Made by a program: the position numbers and the translations under genes. A stretch of DNA of 64,000 bases. Source: CANKBT01 sp038235705 (GTDB lineage: Bacteria; Actinomycetota; Actinomycetes; Mycobacteriales; SCTD01). The notes under the pieces were generated by a model. It did no database searches and was not told the DNA's origin. It saw nothing but the letters and a program-made list of their open reading frames with translations. Of this stretch, positions 26,142 through 34,425 are shown one piece after another (position 1 is the first letter of the stretch; each line of letters opens with the position of its first letter). The stretch lies in NCBI GenBank assembly GCA_038235705.1, contig JBBSTR010000003.1:16658-80657 (forward strand). Reading direction: 5' to 3'.

Positions 26142-26887
26142 AGCGTCACGACCAGCGGCCGGTGGTCCGAGACGTCCACGGAGGGGGTCTCGACCGACAC
26201 GGCAGGCCCGAGGCCGCGTGCCAGGACGTGGTCGAGCTGGAGCTTCGGGTTCGGCGCCGGGAACGTCTTCGCGCGGGCCAGCACGTCGAGGCCCGAGACC
26301 AGCCCCGCACCGACAGGCAGGTTGAGGTCACCCATGAGCAGGGTCGGCCCCGGCAGGCGGGCGAGCCAGCGGGCGATCCGACGCAGCTGCCAGGCGTTCC
26401 AGCCGGGGACGAACGACAGGTGCGTGGCGCACACGGTCAGCGGCCCGTCGGGCCCGTCGACGACCGCGGCCAGGGCCACCCGCGGCTCGTCCTTCAGCCA
26501 CAGGACCCGCCGGGTGCCCGGCAGCAGGATCGGCGTGACGACGGGGGCCGCACCGAGCCGTCGTACGTGCCAGGACCGGACCGGCAGGCGGGAGACCAGC
26601 CCGACCCCGTAGCAGGCGTTGCCGCGCTCGTCGTCCACGGCGGGCCGCCACGAGCCGCCCGGGGTCCCGACGAGCGCGGGCAGGAACCGGTGGTGCGCCG
26701 CGCCCAGCCCCTCGGCGACCTCGGCGGTCAGGTCCAGGTGCCCGGACCGAGGCTGCCCGCGGTCCACCTCTTGCATGGCGAGCAGGTCGACGTCGAGCGA
26801 ACCCGCCGTGTCACGGAGCCGGGCGGCCTCGACCGCACCGTCGGTGAGCGACGTCCCGTTGAGGATGTTCCAGGTGGCGACGCGCAT
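26138..26887 (-). CDS. Endonuclease/exonuclease/phosphatase (EEP) family protein
   Basis: A 249-residue protein starting at the ATG at 26887. EEP-fold motifs occur in order: MRVATWNILNGT (metal-binding Asn), LLAMQEVDRGQ (catalytic Glu), CATHLSF, MGDLNLP (D-x-N), LQLDHVLA and the terminal VSDHRPLVV (His). The family ranges from DNases to inositol phosphatases and sphingomyelinases, so the substrate is not defined. There is no signal peptide. The start codon overlaps the stop of the upstream kinase-like gene (TGATG), and the 3' end overlaps the GNAT-S4 gene. Confidence 0.85.
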   Translation of the reverse strand: MRVATWNILNGTSLTDGAVEAARLRDTAGSLDVDLLAMQEVDRGQPRSGHLDLTAEVAEGLGAAHHRFLPALVGTPGGSWRPAVDDERGNACYGVGLVSRLPVRSWHVRRLGAAPVVTPILLPGTRRVLWLKDEPRVALAAVVDGPDGPLTVCATHLSFVPGWNAWQLRRIARWLARLPGPTLLMGDLNLPVGAGLVSGLDVLARAKTFPAPNPKLQLDHVLARGLGPAVSVETPSVDVSDHRPLVVTL

Positions 26888-27354
26888 CACGGCGACGCTA
26901 GTCGCAGGTCCCAGCCGACGGCTCCGGTCAGGACGCCCCGACGCGGGTCGAGCAGCAGCGTAAGCGGGCTGACGAGCGCCTCGCCGTCGCCGGGCACGCC
27001 CCACTCACGGGCCTGGCGTTCGCCGACCGCGGCCAGCGCGGCAAGGACCCCGTCGCGCTGGCCGGCGGCGATCGCGTCCAGCCCTTTCTCGACGGCCACC
27101 CCTGACAGGCGTGCCTCGGCGCTGAACGGTTCGCCGTCGTCGGTGACCCCGACCAGCCTTGGCCGCGGCACGGCGAGCGGGACGAGCGGCGCGAGTCGTC
27201 CGAGGACCCGCGCGCAGACCGCGATGCGCGCGGCCGCCTCGGAGCTACGCGGAAGGCGAAGCACCTCGCCACCGCCGTGCAGCACCAGCTCGTCGACCGG
27301 ACCCGAGGCGACCCGGAAGGCGACGCCCGGTCGGGCGCGCAGAGCCGCGCTCAC
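26887..27354 (-). CDS. Truncated aminoglycoside-phosphotransferase-like protein, probably inactive
   Basis: A 155-residue protein with a GTG start overlapping the upstream hydrolase stop. The first 100 residues look like the N-lobe of APH/ChoK kinases (ELVLHGGGEVLRLPRSSEAAAR..., then VPRPRLVG). The catalytic lobe is mostly missing: where active kinases have HGDxHxxN and then a metal-binding IDW segment, this protein has ALVSPLTLLLDP and TGAVGWDLRLASP, lacking both catalytic Asp residues in register. It is either a degenerate enzyme or a small binding protein. Retention as an in-frame member of an overlapping operon argues against simple decay. Confidence 0.6.
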   Translation of the reverse strand: MSAALRARPGVAFRVASGPVDELVLHGGGEVLRLPRSSEAAARIAVCARVLGRLAPLVPLAVPRPRLVGVTDDGEPFSAEARLSGVAVEKGLDAIAAGQRDGVLAALAAVGERQAREWGVPGDGEALVSPLTLLLDPRRGVLTGAVGWDLRLASP

Positions 27355-28223
27355 GAGGGTGTCGATCGCACCCGCTCCAGGACCGCCTCGAGCAGGGCCT
27401 CCGGGGCCTCCTCCGGCACCCAGTGGCTGACGCCAGACAGCTCCACGAAGCGGTAGTCCGCCGCGACGTGCCCGGCGGTCGCCTCCGCCTGCGTGCGCCC
27501 GAGCGCCAGGTCGCCGTCGGACCAGACGTAGGTCGTCGGCACCGTGACGGGAAGCAGGCCCTCGTTGTCGGCCCGCGAAGCGGCCCGGTAATAGCCGAGG
27601 CACTTCGTGAGCACGCCCGGCTCGTCCATCACCGCCAGGTAGTGCTCGACGTCGGCGCTCGCCTCGGCGCCGCCGAAGAACTTCCGCAAACCTGCGTTCC
27701 CGTCGCGCTGCAGCACCTCCTCGGCCCGGCCCTCCTGACGGAACAGCAGCATGTAGGCCGAGCGCTGACGCTGGTCCTCGTCGTGGTGCAGCGCGTCGGT
27801 GAAGGCGAGCGGGTGCGGCACCGAGACGGCGGTGAGCGACCGCACGCGGTCGGGGTGACGCGACGCCAGCTGCCAGGCGATCCCTGCACCCCAGTCGTGG
27901 CCGACGACGTGCGCGCTCTGGACCCCGCACCCGTGCAGGATGCCGAGCGCGTCACCGAGCAGGTGCGCCATGTCGTACTTGTTCACGCCGTCCGGCCGGG
28001 CTCCGGGGGAGTAGCCGCGCAGGTCGGGCGCGAGCACCCGCAGGCCTGCCTCGACGAGTCCCGGGATCACCTTGCGCCAGCACCAGGAGGTCTGCGGGAA
28101 ACCGTGCAGCAGCAGCACCACCGGGGCGTCCGGCGGCCCGGCGTCGAGCACGTCGAACACAAGCTCCTCCACGTGCACCTGGACGGGGGAGGCTGAGGCG
28201 GCGGGGGGTGATGATGGGGCCAT
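27351..28223 (-). CDS. Alpha/beta hydrolase, epoxide hydrolase-like
   Basis: A 290-residue protein. LLHGFPQTSWCWRKV (oxyanion HGxP), LRGYSPG, the nucleophile elbow GHDWGAG with Asp as nucleophile, and the final GVSHWVPEEAP with catalytic His place it in the epoxide hydrolase/haloacetate dehalogenase-like branch. The ATG at 28223 shares a CATG palindrome with the divergent acyl-CoA dehydrogenase start. It leads the four-gene operon hydrolase, kinase-like, EEP, GNAT-S4. The substrate is unknown; the Asp nucleophile supports an epoxide, ester or C-halogen substrate. Confidence 0.88.
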   Translation of the reverse strand: MAPSSPPAASASPVQVHVEELVFDVLDAGPPDAPVVLLLHGFPQTSWCWRKVIPGLVEAGLRVLAPDLRGYSPGARPDGVNKYDMAHLLGDALGILHGCGVQSAHVVGHDWGAGIAWQLASRHPDRVRSLTAVSVPHPLAFTDALHHDEDQRQRSAYMLLFRQEGRAEEVLQRDGNAGLRKFFGGAEASADVEHYLAVMDEPGVLTKCLGYYRAASRADNEGLLPVTVPTTYVWSDGDLALGRTQAEATAGHVAADYRFVELSGVSHWVPEEAPEALLEAVLERVRSTPS

Positions 28224-29871
28224 GACCACAGTCTCCCCCGTGCCCGTCGACACGCACGAGGTGACCAACCAGGTGCCGCCCCTGGTCGGTCACGACGTCG
28301 CTGCCGAGCCCGCCCTGCTCGAGGCGCTGACGCGCGAGGGGGCCGGCTGGTACGCCGACGACCTGCACCGCCTCGGTCGGCTCGCCGGCAGCGAGCAGCC
28401 GCAGCGCTGGGCCTGGGAGGCCAACCGGGTCGAGCCGGTGCTGCACACGCACGACCGCTACGGCAACCGCGTCGACGAGGTCAGCTTCCACCCGTCCTGG
28501 CACGCACTGCTCGACGTCGCTGTCTCCGAAGGGTTCGCCGGCGCGCCCTGGGCCGACCCACGTCCCGGAGCGCACGTCGCGCGGGCCGCCGGCTTCTACA
28601 CGTGGAGCCAGGTCGAGGCCGGGCACGGCTGCCCCGTCTCCATGACGTACGCGGTGGTGCCCGCCCTGCGCTCGCAGCCGGACCTCGCAGCGCAGTACGA
28701 GCCGCTGCTGACGACGAGGGTCTACGACCCCGGGCTGCGCACGCCGTCCGGGAAGGCGGGGCTGCTCGCCGGGATGGGGATGACGGAGAAGCAGGGCGGC
28801 AGCGACCTGCGGCTCACGACGACGACCGCGACCCCGACCGGCGACGGGACGTATGTGCTGCGCGGGCACAAGTGGTTCACCAGCGCGCCGATGTGCGACC
28901 TGTTCCTGATGCTCGCGCAGGCGCCCGAAGGGCTGAGCTGCTTCCTCGTCCCGCGGGTGCTGCCCGACGGCACGAGGAACCCTTTCCGCATCCAGCGCTT
29001 GAAGGACAAGCTCGGCAACCGCAGCAACGCCAGCTCCGAGCCCGAGCTGGACGGCACCGTGGCCTGGCTGGTCGGCGAGCCGGGGCGCGGCGTCCGCACC
29101 ATCATCGAGATGGTCGCGATGACGCGGCTGGACTGCGTGCTCGGCAGCGCCTCGGGCATGCGTGCCTCGTTCGTGCAGGCAGCCCACCACGCCCAGCACC
29201 GGGTGGCCTTCGGCGCGCGGCTCGTGGACCAGCCGCTCATGCGCGGGGTGCTCGCGGACCTGGCGGTCGAGTCGGAGGCGGCGACAACGCTCGCGCTCCG
29301 GCTCGCCGGGGCGGTCGACCGTGCGGCGCGCGGTGACGCGCAGGAGAAGGCCTTCGCGAGGCTTGCCACCGGGATCTCGAAGTACTGGGTCTGCAAGCGC
29401 CAGCCGGGCTTTGTCGCGGAGGCGCTGGAATGCCTCGGCGGCAACGGCTACGTCGAGGACTCCGGGATGCCGCGGCTCTACCGCGAGGCCCCGCTCAACG
29501 GCATCTGGGAGGGCTCGGGCAACGTCCAGGCGCTCGACGTCCTTCGCGCGCTGATGCGCGAACCTGCAGCGCTGGAGGCGTACGACGCCGAGGTCGACCG
29601 CACCCGTGGCGCCGACCCGCGCCTGGACGACGCGGTCGTAGGCCTGCGCGCAGGCCTCGCCGAGGCCGCGGGCCTGGAGGGTCGGTCGCGCCGGCTGGTG
29701 GAACGGATGGCGCTCGTGCTGCAGGGTGCGCTGCTCGTGCAGCACGCTCCGACCGCCGTCGCCGACGCCTTCTGCGCGTCCCGGCTCGCCGGCGACTGGG
29801 GGCACGCCTACGGCACCCTGCCGCGGGGCGTCGACACGGGCGCGATCCTCGCGCGCGCCCTGCCGGCCTGA
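28222..29871 (+). CDS. Acyl-CoA dehydrogenase family protein, AidB-like
   Basis: A 549-residue flavoprotein. HTHDRYGNRVDEVSFHPSWH and WSQVEAGHGCPVSMTYAVVP, then GMGMTEKQGGSDLR (FAD/substrate loop), KWFTSAP, and CLGGNGYVEDSGMPRLYREAP with GIWEGSGN, are diagnostic of the AidB/isovaleryl-CoA-dehydrogenase-like group. E. coli AidB binds DNA and is linked to alkylation resistance, but most actinobacterial members are uncharacterised. The ATG at 28222 overlaps the divergent hydrolase's start. The run GGGGGG about 15 bases upstream is a weak ribosome-binding site. Confidence 0.88.
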   Translation: MTTVSPVPVDTHEVTNQVPPLVGHDVAAEPALLEALTREGAGWYADDLHRLGRLAGSEQPQRWAWEANRVEPVLHTHDRYGNRVDEVSFHPSWHALLDVAVSEGFAGAPWADPRPGAHVARAAGFYTWSQVEAGHGCPVSMTYAVVPALRSQPDLAAQYEPLLTTRVYDPGLRTPSGKAGLLAGMGMTEKQGGSDLRLTTTTATPTGDGTYVLRGHKWFTSAPMCDLFLMLAQAPEGLSCFLVPRVLPDGTRNPFRIQRLKDKLGNRSNASSEPELDGTVAWLVGEPGRGVRTIIEMVAMTRLDCVLGSASGMRASFVQAAHHAQHRVAFGARLVDQPLMRGVLADLAVESEAATTLALRLAGAVDRAARGDAQEKAFARLATGISKYWVCKRQPGFVAEALECLGGNGYVEDSGMPRLYREAPLNGIWEGSGNVQALDVLRALMREPAALEAYDAEVDRTRGADPRLDDAVVGLRAGLAEAAGLEGRSRRLVERMALVLQGALLVQHAPTAVADAFCASRLAGDWGHAYGTLPRGVDTGAILARALPA

Positions 29872-29889
29872 GGCGCCGGGTCCGCCCGG

Positions 29890-29931
29890 TCAGTCGCCGC
29901 CGTACGCCAGCGCCTTGGTCTGGATGTCCAT
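29890..29931 (-). CDS. Tiny ORF (13 codons) with strong ribosome-binding site
   Basis: The minus strand reads MDIQTKALAYGGD followed by TGA. It is preceded by AAGGAG four bases before the ATG, one of the best Shine-Dalgarno sequences in this neighbourhood. It lies in the 131-bp gap between the AidB-like gene and the M16 peptidase genes, opposite to both. I recognise no family. It could be a leader or signalling peptide, or the residue of a longer gene. Confidence 0.35.
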   Translation of the reverse strand: MDIQTKALAYGGD

Positions 29932-29988
29932 GACTCTCCTTCAGGGGTGTCCCCCGGGATGGCAGACAAGATCGTCTCGCGGGGGGAC

Positions 29989-29994
29989 TAGCGT
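29989..29994 (+). promoter_or_regulatory. Candidate -10 element (TAGCGT) for the M16 operon
   Basis: TAGCGT lies eight bases upstream of the GTG at 30003, and no clear ribosome-binding site is seen. This is consistent with a leaderless mRNA. Confidence 0.4.
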
Positions 29995-30002
29995 GAGTCG
30001 GC

Positions 30003-31319
30003 GTGCCGACCGCGACGAAGAAGAGCCCGAGCAAGAGCCCCGACCTCACGTTCGAGGTGCACCGGCGGACGCTGGAGAACGGCTTGCGGGTCGTCGTCAG
30101 CCCAGACCCGAGCGCGCCGGTCGTGGCCGTCGCCGTCTACTACGACGTGGGCTTTCGTTCCGAGCCGGCGGGACGCACGGGATTCGCGCACCTGTTCGAG
30201 CACCTGATGTTCCAGGGGAGTGCCAACCTCGGCAAGACCGAGCACTTCACGCAGGTGCAGGGCAACGGAGGCACGCTGAACGGCTCGACCCGCCTGGACT
30301 ACACGAACTACTACGAGCTGATGCCGAGCAACGCGCTGGAGCTGGCGCTGTTCCTCGAGGCCGACCGGATGCGCTCGGTCGCCCTCACCCAGGAGAACCT
30401 CGACAACCAGGTTGCCGTCGTCGAGAACGAGATCCGGGTCAACGTGCTGAACCGTCCTTACGGCGGGTTCCCGTGGATCCTGCTGCCACCGGTGCTGTAC
30501 GAGGGCTTCGCGAACGCGCACAACGGCTACGGCGACTTCGCCGAGCTGGAGGACGCGACGCTCGTGGACGCGCAGGGCTTCTTCGACCGCTACTACGCCC
30601 CGGGCAACGCGGTGCTCGTCATCGTCGGTGACGTCACTGCGGACGACGGGCTCGCGATGGCGGAGCGGCAGTTCGGCAGCATCGAGAAGCGGGAGGTGCC
30701 TGCCCGGGGAGAGTTCGCCGAGCCGCCGCCGACCGGCGAGCGCCGGGTGGTGCACGAGGACGCGCTCGCACCCGCGCCGGCCGTCGCGATCGCCTGGCGG
30801 GTGCCGGACCCGGCCGACCTGCAGAGCTATCTGCCGTACGTCGTGCTTGCCGAGGTGCTCACCGACGGCGACGCCTCCCGGCTGCAGGAGCGGCTGCTGA
30901 TGAACGACCGCACCGCGACCAGCATCGGCGGCTACCTCGGGATCATGGGCGACCCGCTGGACGCCCGTGACCCCACGCCGTTCATCGTCGAGGTCCACCA
31001 CGCGGCCGAGGTGGACGTGGACACGGTCCTGGCCACCGTCGACGCCGAGCTGGCCCGGCTCGCGACGCACGGCCTCGAGCAGCAGGAGCTCGACCGCACG
31101 GTCGCCCGGATGAGCGCGCGCTACCTCCGTGACCTCGACTCGGTGCTCGGCCGGGCGCAGGCGTTCGCGGTGCTGGAGCAACAACGCGGTCGCGCCGAGC
31201 TGGTCAACGAGCTGCCCGGCCTGCTGGCCGCGGTCACGCCGGAGCAGGTGCAGGCCGCGGCCGGCACGCTCGGCGCGGACCGCGCCGTGCTCGAGCTACG
31301 GGCGGGAGCGCAGGCATGA
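30003..31319 (+). CDS. M16 family metallopeptidase, catalytic subunit
   Basis: A 438-residue protein with a GTG start. The inverted zinc motif FAHLFEHLMF (HxxEH) followed by a downstream Glu (VVENEIR) identifies an active M16B (pitrilysin/processing-peptidase-like) protease. The two homologous halves are visible (N-terminal NGLRVVVS..., C-terminal with TPFIVEVHHA). It has a Lys-rich N-terminus and no signal peptide. It overlaps by ATGA the second M16 gene, which lacks the zinc motif; the two should form an alpha/beta-type heterodimer that degrades or trims peptides in an enclosed chamber. Confidence 0.92.
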   Translation: MPTATKKSPSKSPDLTFEVHRRTLENGLRVVVSPDPSAPVVAVAVYYDVGFRSEPAGRTGFAHLFEHLMFQGSANLGKTEHFTQVQGNGGTLNGSTRLDYTNYYELMPSNALELALFLEADRMRSVALTQENLDNQVAVVENEIRVNVLNRPYGGFPWILLPPVLYEGFANAHNGYGDFAELEDATLVDAQGFFDRYYAPGNAVLVIVGDVTADDGLAMAERQFGSIEKREVPARGEFAEPPPTGERRVVHEDALAPAPAVAIAWRVPDPADLQSYLPYVVLAEVLTDGDASRLQERLLMNDRTATSIGGYLGIMGDPLDARDPTPFIVEVHHAAEVDVDTVLATVDAELARLATHGLEQQELDRTVARMSARYLRDLDSVLGRAQAFAVLEQQRGRAELVNELPGLLAAVTPEQVQAAAGTLGADRAVLELRAGAQA

Positions 31320-32650
31320 GCGCGCCGACCGTTCTCCCCGCGCTCACCAAGGCTCGCAAGCAGCGGCTGCCCACCGTCTCCGAGCGCACTCTCGACAACG
31401 GGCTGCGCGTGCTCGCCGTACGCCGCCCGGGGGTCCCGCTGGTGGAGGCCCGTCTGCGCGTGCCCTTCGCCGGTCCGAGCGGCAAGCGTGCCGTCGGGTT
31501 CACCGCCAAGGCACAGCTGCTCGGCGAGACGATGCTCATGGGCACCGACCGGCGGTCGGCGGCGCAGATCGCGGTCGACCTGCAGTCGCTCGGCGGGTCG
31601 CTGTCGGCGTCGGTCGACGCCGACCGGCTCAGCGTCGGTGCCTCCGCGCTGTCGTCGGGGCTGCCCGCGCTGCTGCAGCTGGTCGGCGAGCTGCTGACCG
31701 GCGCGTCCTACCCGAAGCACGAGGTCGAGGGCGAACGGGACCGGCTGGCGCACGAGCTGACGATCTACCGCAGCCAGCCTGGGGTCATCGCCCGTGAGGC
31801 GCTGCTGGAGCGGCTCTACGGCGACCACCCGTACGGGCACGAGCTGCCCACCAGCGCCGAGGTGGCCGAGGTGCGGCCCGCGGACGTGCGGAGCCTGCAC
31901 CGCCGCTACGTCGCCCCGGCCGGCAGCGTGCTGGTCCTGGTGGGCGACCTGTCACCGGCCCGAGCGCTGGCCCAGGTCGAGCAGGCCCTGTCGGGCTGGC
32001 AGACCGAGGGTCGCGACGTCGTCGTGACGGACGTCCCCCGGCGCCGGCCTGGCCCCGCACTGCTCGTCGATCGTCCCGGCGCCGTGCAGACCTCGCTGCG
32101 TCTCGCCGGGCCCGCGCCTCGGCGTACCGACCCGGACCACGCCGCGCTGAGCCTCGCCAACCTGGTCCTCGGCGGCTACTTCTCGTCCCGGTGGGTGGCG
32201 AACATCCGGGAGGACAAGGGCTACACCTACAGCCCGCACTCGGCGGTCGAGCACCCTGCCGGCGGTTCCAGGATCACGTTGGCGACCGACGTCGCCACCG
32301 AGGTGACGGCACCTGCGCTGGTCGAGACGCTGTACGAGCTGGGCCGCGTCGCGAGCCTCCCGGTCAGCCAGGCGGAGCTGGACCGGGCCAGGCGTTACGC
32401 GGTGGGTGCGCTGGCGCTGTCCACCTCGACGCAGGCGGGTCTCGCGGGCACCCTGACGGTGCTCGCCGCCGCCGGGCTCGGCGTCGAGTGGCTGCGTGAG
32501 CACCCGGAGCGGCTGGGGGGCGTCACGGTCGAGCAGGCGCACGAGGCGGCGGCGACCTACCTGGCGCCGACCGCGCTGACGACGGTGCTGGTCGGCGACG
32601 CCGAGCGGGTCGAGCAGCCGCTCCTGGCGGTCACGGCGCTGGAACGATGA
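31316..32650 (+). CDS. M16 family peptidase, non-catalytic partner
   Basis: A 444-residue M16 protein beginning MSAPTVLPAL. The position where HxxEH is expected reads AQLLGETM, so zinc ligands are missing. The C-terminal half retains the IREDKGYTYSPHS segment, whose Arg/Tyr pair binds substrate in the non-catalytic subunit of M16B heterodimers. It overlaps the catalytic gene upstream and nudC downstream, each by ATGA, so all three are co-translated. Confidence 0.92.
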   Translation: MSAPTVLPALTKARKQRLPTVSERTLDNGLRVLAVRRPGVPLVEARLRVPFAGPSGKRAVGFTAKAQLLGETMLMGTDRRSAAQIAVDLQSLGGSLSASVDADRLSVGASALSSGLPALLQLVGELLTGASYPKHEVEGERDRLAHELTIYRSQPGVIAREALLERLYGDHPYGHELPTSAEVAEVRPADVRSLHRRYVAPAGSVLVLVGDLSPARALAQVEQALSGWQTEGRDVVVTDVPRRRPGPALLVDRPGAVQTSLRLAGPAPRRTDPDHAALSLANLVLGGYFSSRWVANIREDKGYTYSPHSAVEHPAGGSRITLATDVATEVTAPALVETLYELGRVASLPVSQAELDRARRYAVGALALSTSTQAGLAGTLTVLAAAGLGVEWLREHPERLGGVTVEQAHEAAATYLAPTALTTVLVGDAERVEQPLLAVTALER

Positions 32651-33546
32651 CCGAGCCGGTCCTGTCCCGCGCCACCGTCGACCGGGACGGCCCCACCCGT
32701 GACGACGCGGCTGCGCTCGAGGCCTCCTGGGTCGGCGCGCAGGTCCTCGTGCTGCAGGGGGGTGCAGCGATGGTGGACGGGACCGATCTCGTCCTCGTCT
32801 CGTCGGGGCAGGCGCCCGAGGGCGAGCGGCTCTACCTCGGGCAGCAGGACGGGCAGGCGTTCTTCGCCGTCGTCGGTGACCTGCCGCGACGGCTCGGTGC
32901 CCGTCCGATGGGGCTGCGGGACGTCGGCGCCGCCCTCGGTGACCGGGACGCGGGGCTGCTGGTGCACGCCGTCGCCCTGTCGACGTGGCACGCCAACCAC
33001 CCGCGCTGCCCGCGCTGCGGCGCCCCGACCGTCTCGGTTCGCGGCGGCGCGGTGCGACGGTGCTCCGAGGACGGGAGCGAGCACTTCCCCCGTACGGACC
33101 CCGCCATGATCGTGCTCGTGACCGACGGGGCCGACCGGGCCGTGCTGGGACGTCAGGCGATCTGGCCGGAGCGTCGCTTCTCGACGCTGGCCGGGTTCGT
33201 CGAGGCCGGCGAGAGCGCGGAGGCGGCGGTGGTGCGCGAGGTGCGTGAGGAGTCCGGCGTCGAGGTCACGTCGGTGAGCTATCAGGGCAGCCAGCCCTGG
33301 CCGTTCCCGAGCAGCCTGATGCTCGGCTTCCGGGCGACCTGCTCGCCGGACGCCGAGCCCCGCCCGGCCGACGGCGAGCTGGCCGAGGTGCGGTGGTTCA
33401 GCCGTGACGAGCTGGCCGCGGCCGGTGGCTGGGGCGGCGGCAACGGTCCGGTCCTGCTGCCCCCGCCGGTGTCGATCGCCCACCGGCTCATCACCGAATG
33501 GGTCGCCGAGGCCCGAGACGGCGGAACCGCCCCCGACCGGGACTGA
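32647..33546 (+). CDS. nudC: NAD+ diphosphatase NudC
   Basis: A 299-residue Nudix hydrolase. A zinc ribbon (HPRCPRCGAP, then RRCSEDGSEHFPRTDP) precedes the Nudix box GFVEAGESAEAAVVREVREE with SG following. The NudC-specific SQPWPFPSSLM lies after it. The enzyme cleaves NAD(H) to NMN(H) and AMP and can remove NAD caps from RNA. The stop of the second M16 gene overlaps its ATG. Its position upstream of uvrD2 and whiB7 agrees with the mycobacterial order, although the regulator and oxidoreductase genes are inserted between. Confidence 0.93.
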   Translation: MTEPVLSRATVDRDGPTRDDAAALEASWVGAQVLVLQGGAAMVDGTDLVLVSSGQAPEGERLYLGQQDGQAFFAVVGDLPRRLGARPMGLRDVGAALGDRDAGLLVHAVALSTWHANHPRCPRCGAPTVSVRGGAVRRCSEDGSEHFPRTDPAMIVLVTDGADRAVLGRQAIWPERRFSTLAGFVEAGESAEAAVVREVREESGVEVTSVSYQGSQPWPFPSSLMLGFRATCSPDAEPRPADGELAEVRWFSRDELAAAGGWGGGNGPVLLPPPVSIAHRLITEWVAEARDGGTAPDRD

Positions 33547-33651
33547 CCCTGGCGAGCGAGCAATCGCTTTCCGCGACCGGAGGCGGATTCCCGAGGGCGT
33601 TCGGCGTACCGTGCGGTCCGAGGAAGCAATCCCTGACATCGGGTGCCCGTC

Positions 33652-34425
33652 ATGTCCGCTTCGATCCAGGTCGACCTGCTGGGTGGGGTCGCGGTCCGTG
33701 GTGCAGACCCGGCGCAGGTTCGTGGCTCCTCCCGAGCGCTGTCTCTGCTCGCCTATCTGGCGGCCCACCCCGACACCGCGCAACCCCGGGCACACCTCGC
33801 TGGCATGCTGTGGCCGGACTCGTCGCAGTCGCAGGCGCGGACGAACCTGCGTCGCGAGCTGCATCACCTGCGCACCCTGCTGAGGAACAGCCCCTGCCTC
33901 CGCTCCGACGACGGCTCGTTGTGCTGGCACAGCGGGGCCGACGTCGCGGTCGACGTGCCCGACTTCCTCACTGCCTGCCGAGACGTGGACGCAGCTCTCG
34001 CCGCAGACCGGCCCACCGCCGTCGCGGAGCACGGCGATCGAGCACTCACCCTGTTCCGAGGACCGTTCCTGCCCGGCTTCGACGACGACTGGGTGCTGGA
34101 GGTTCGGGAGGAGCTCAGGCGGGCGTGCGTCGACCTCTGCGACCGGATCGCTGCGTTCTGGCTGGACCATGATGACGCGGCCGCCGCCGTGGGCTTCGCT
34201 CGACGCCGCGTCCTGCTGGAACCCTTGGAGGAGCCGGGGCATCGCCTGCTGATGCGGGCGCAGCTCGGGGCGGGGGACCGGGCCGGCGCCATGCGCACCT
34301 ATCACCACTGTGCCTCCTGCTGGAGCGTGAGCTCGGGGTGGGCCCCTCGCCGGAGACACGGGCAGCGCTCGACGCCGCGCTGGTCGATGCCGGTCGAGAG
34401 GCGAGCGCCACCGGAGCCCCCGTGA
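33652..34425 (+). CDS. SARP/BTAD-type transcriptional regulator, N-terminal part before frameshift
   Basis: The reading frame opens at the ATG at 33652 (MSASIQVDLLGG). Residues 1-100 form an OmpR-type winged helix (SRALSLLAYLAAHPDTAQPR..., WPDSSQSQARTNLRRELHHLR). Residues about 105-225 are a bacterial transcriptional activation domain, ending normally at GDRAGAMRTYHHCAS. From there the frame departs from the family (CWSVSSGWAPRRR) and stops at 34425. The expected continuation (LLERELGVGPSPETRA) is present in another frame from about 34317. The two pieces together make one regulator of about 1027 residues; see the next entry. Confidence 0.75.
   Translation: MSASIQVDLLGGVAVRGADPAQVRGSSRALSLLAYLAAHPDTAQPRAHLAGMLWPDSSQSQARTNLRRELHHLRTLLRNSPCLRSDDGSLCWHSGADVAVDVPDFLTACRDVDAALAADRPTAVAEHGDRALTLFRGPFLPGFDDDWVLEVREELRRACVDLCDRIAAFWLDHDDAAAAVGFARRRVLLEPLEEPGHRLLMRAQLGAGDRAGAMRTYHHCASCWSVSSGWAPRRRHGQRSTPRWSMPVERRAPPEPP
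34312..34322 (+). other. Frameshift site in the SARP/AAA regulator gene
   Basis: Restoring one base in the TGCCTCCTGCTGG stretch rejoins the activation domain with the ATPase part and gives a continuous reading frame. The span 33652-36734 is one base short of a multiple of three. No classic -1 slippery heptamer is present, so a deletion or a sequencing error is more likely than programmed frameshifting. Confidence 0.75.

Noticed and set aside
27952..29805. Long minus-strand open frame opposite the AidB-like gene
   Set aside because: It is the antisense shadow of a clear acyl-CoA dehydrogenase; the sequence shows no domain motif or sensible start.
32647..33546. NudC zinc ribbon apparently missing a fourth cysteine
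   Set aside because: The CPRC...RRC-x-EDGSEHFPR form is, from memory, common in actinobacterial NudC, so it is not a sign of decay.
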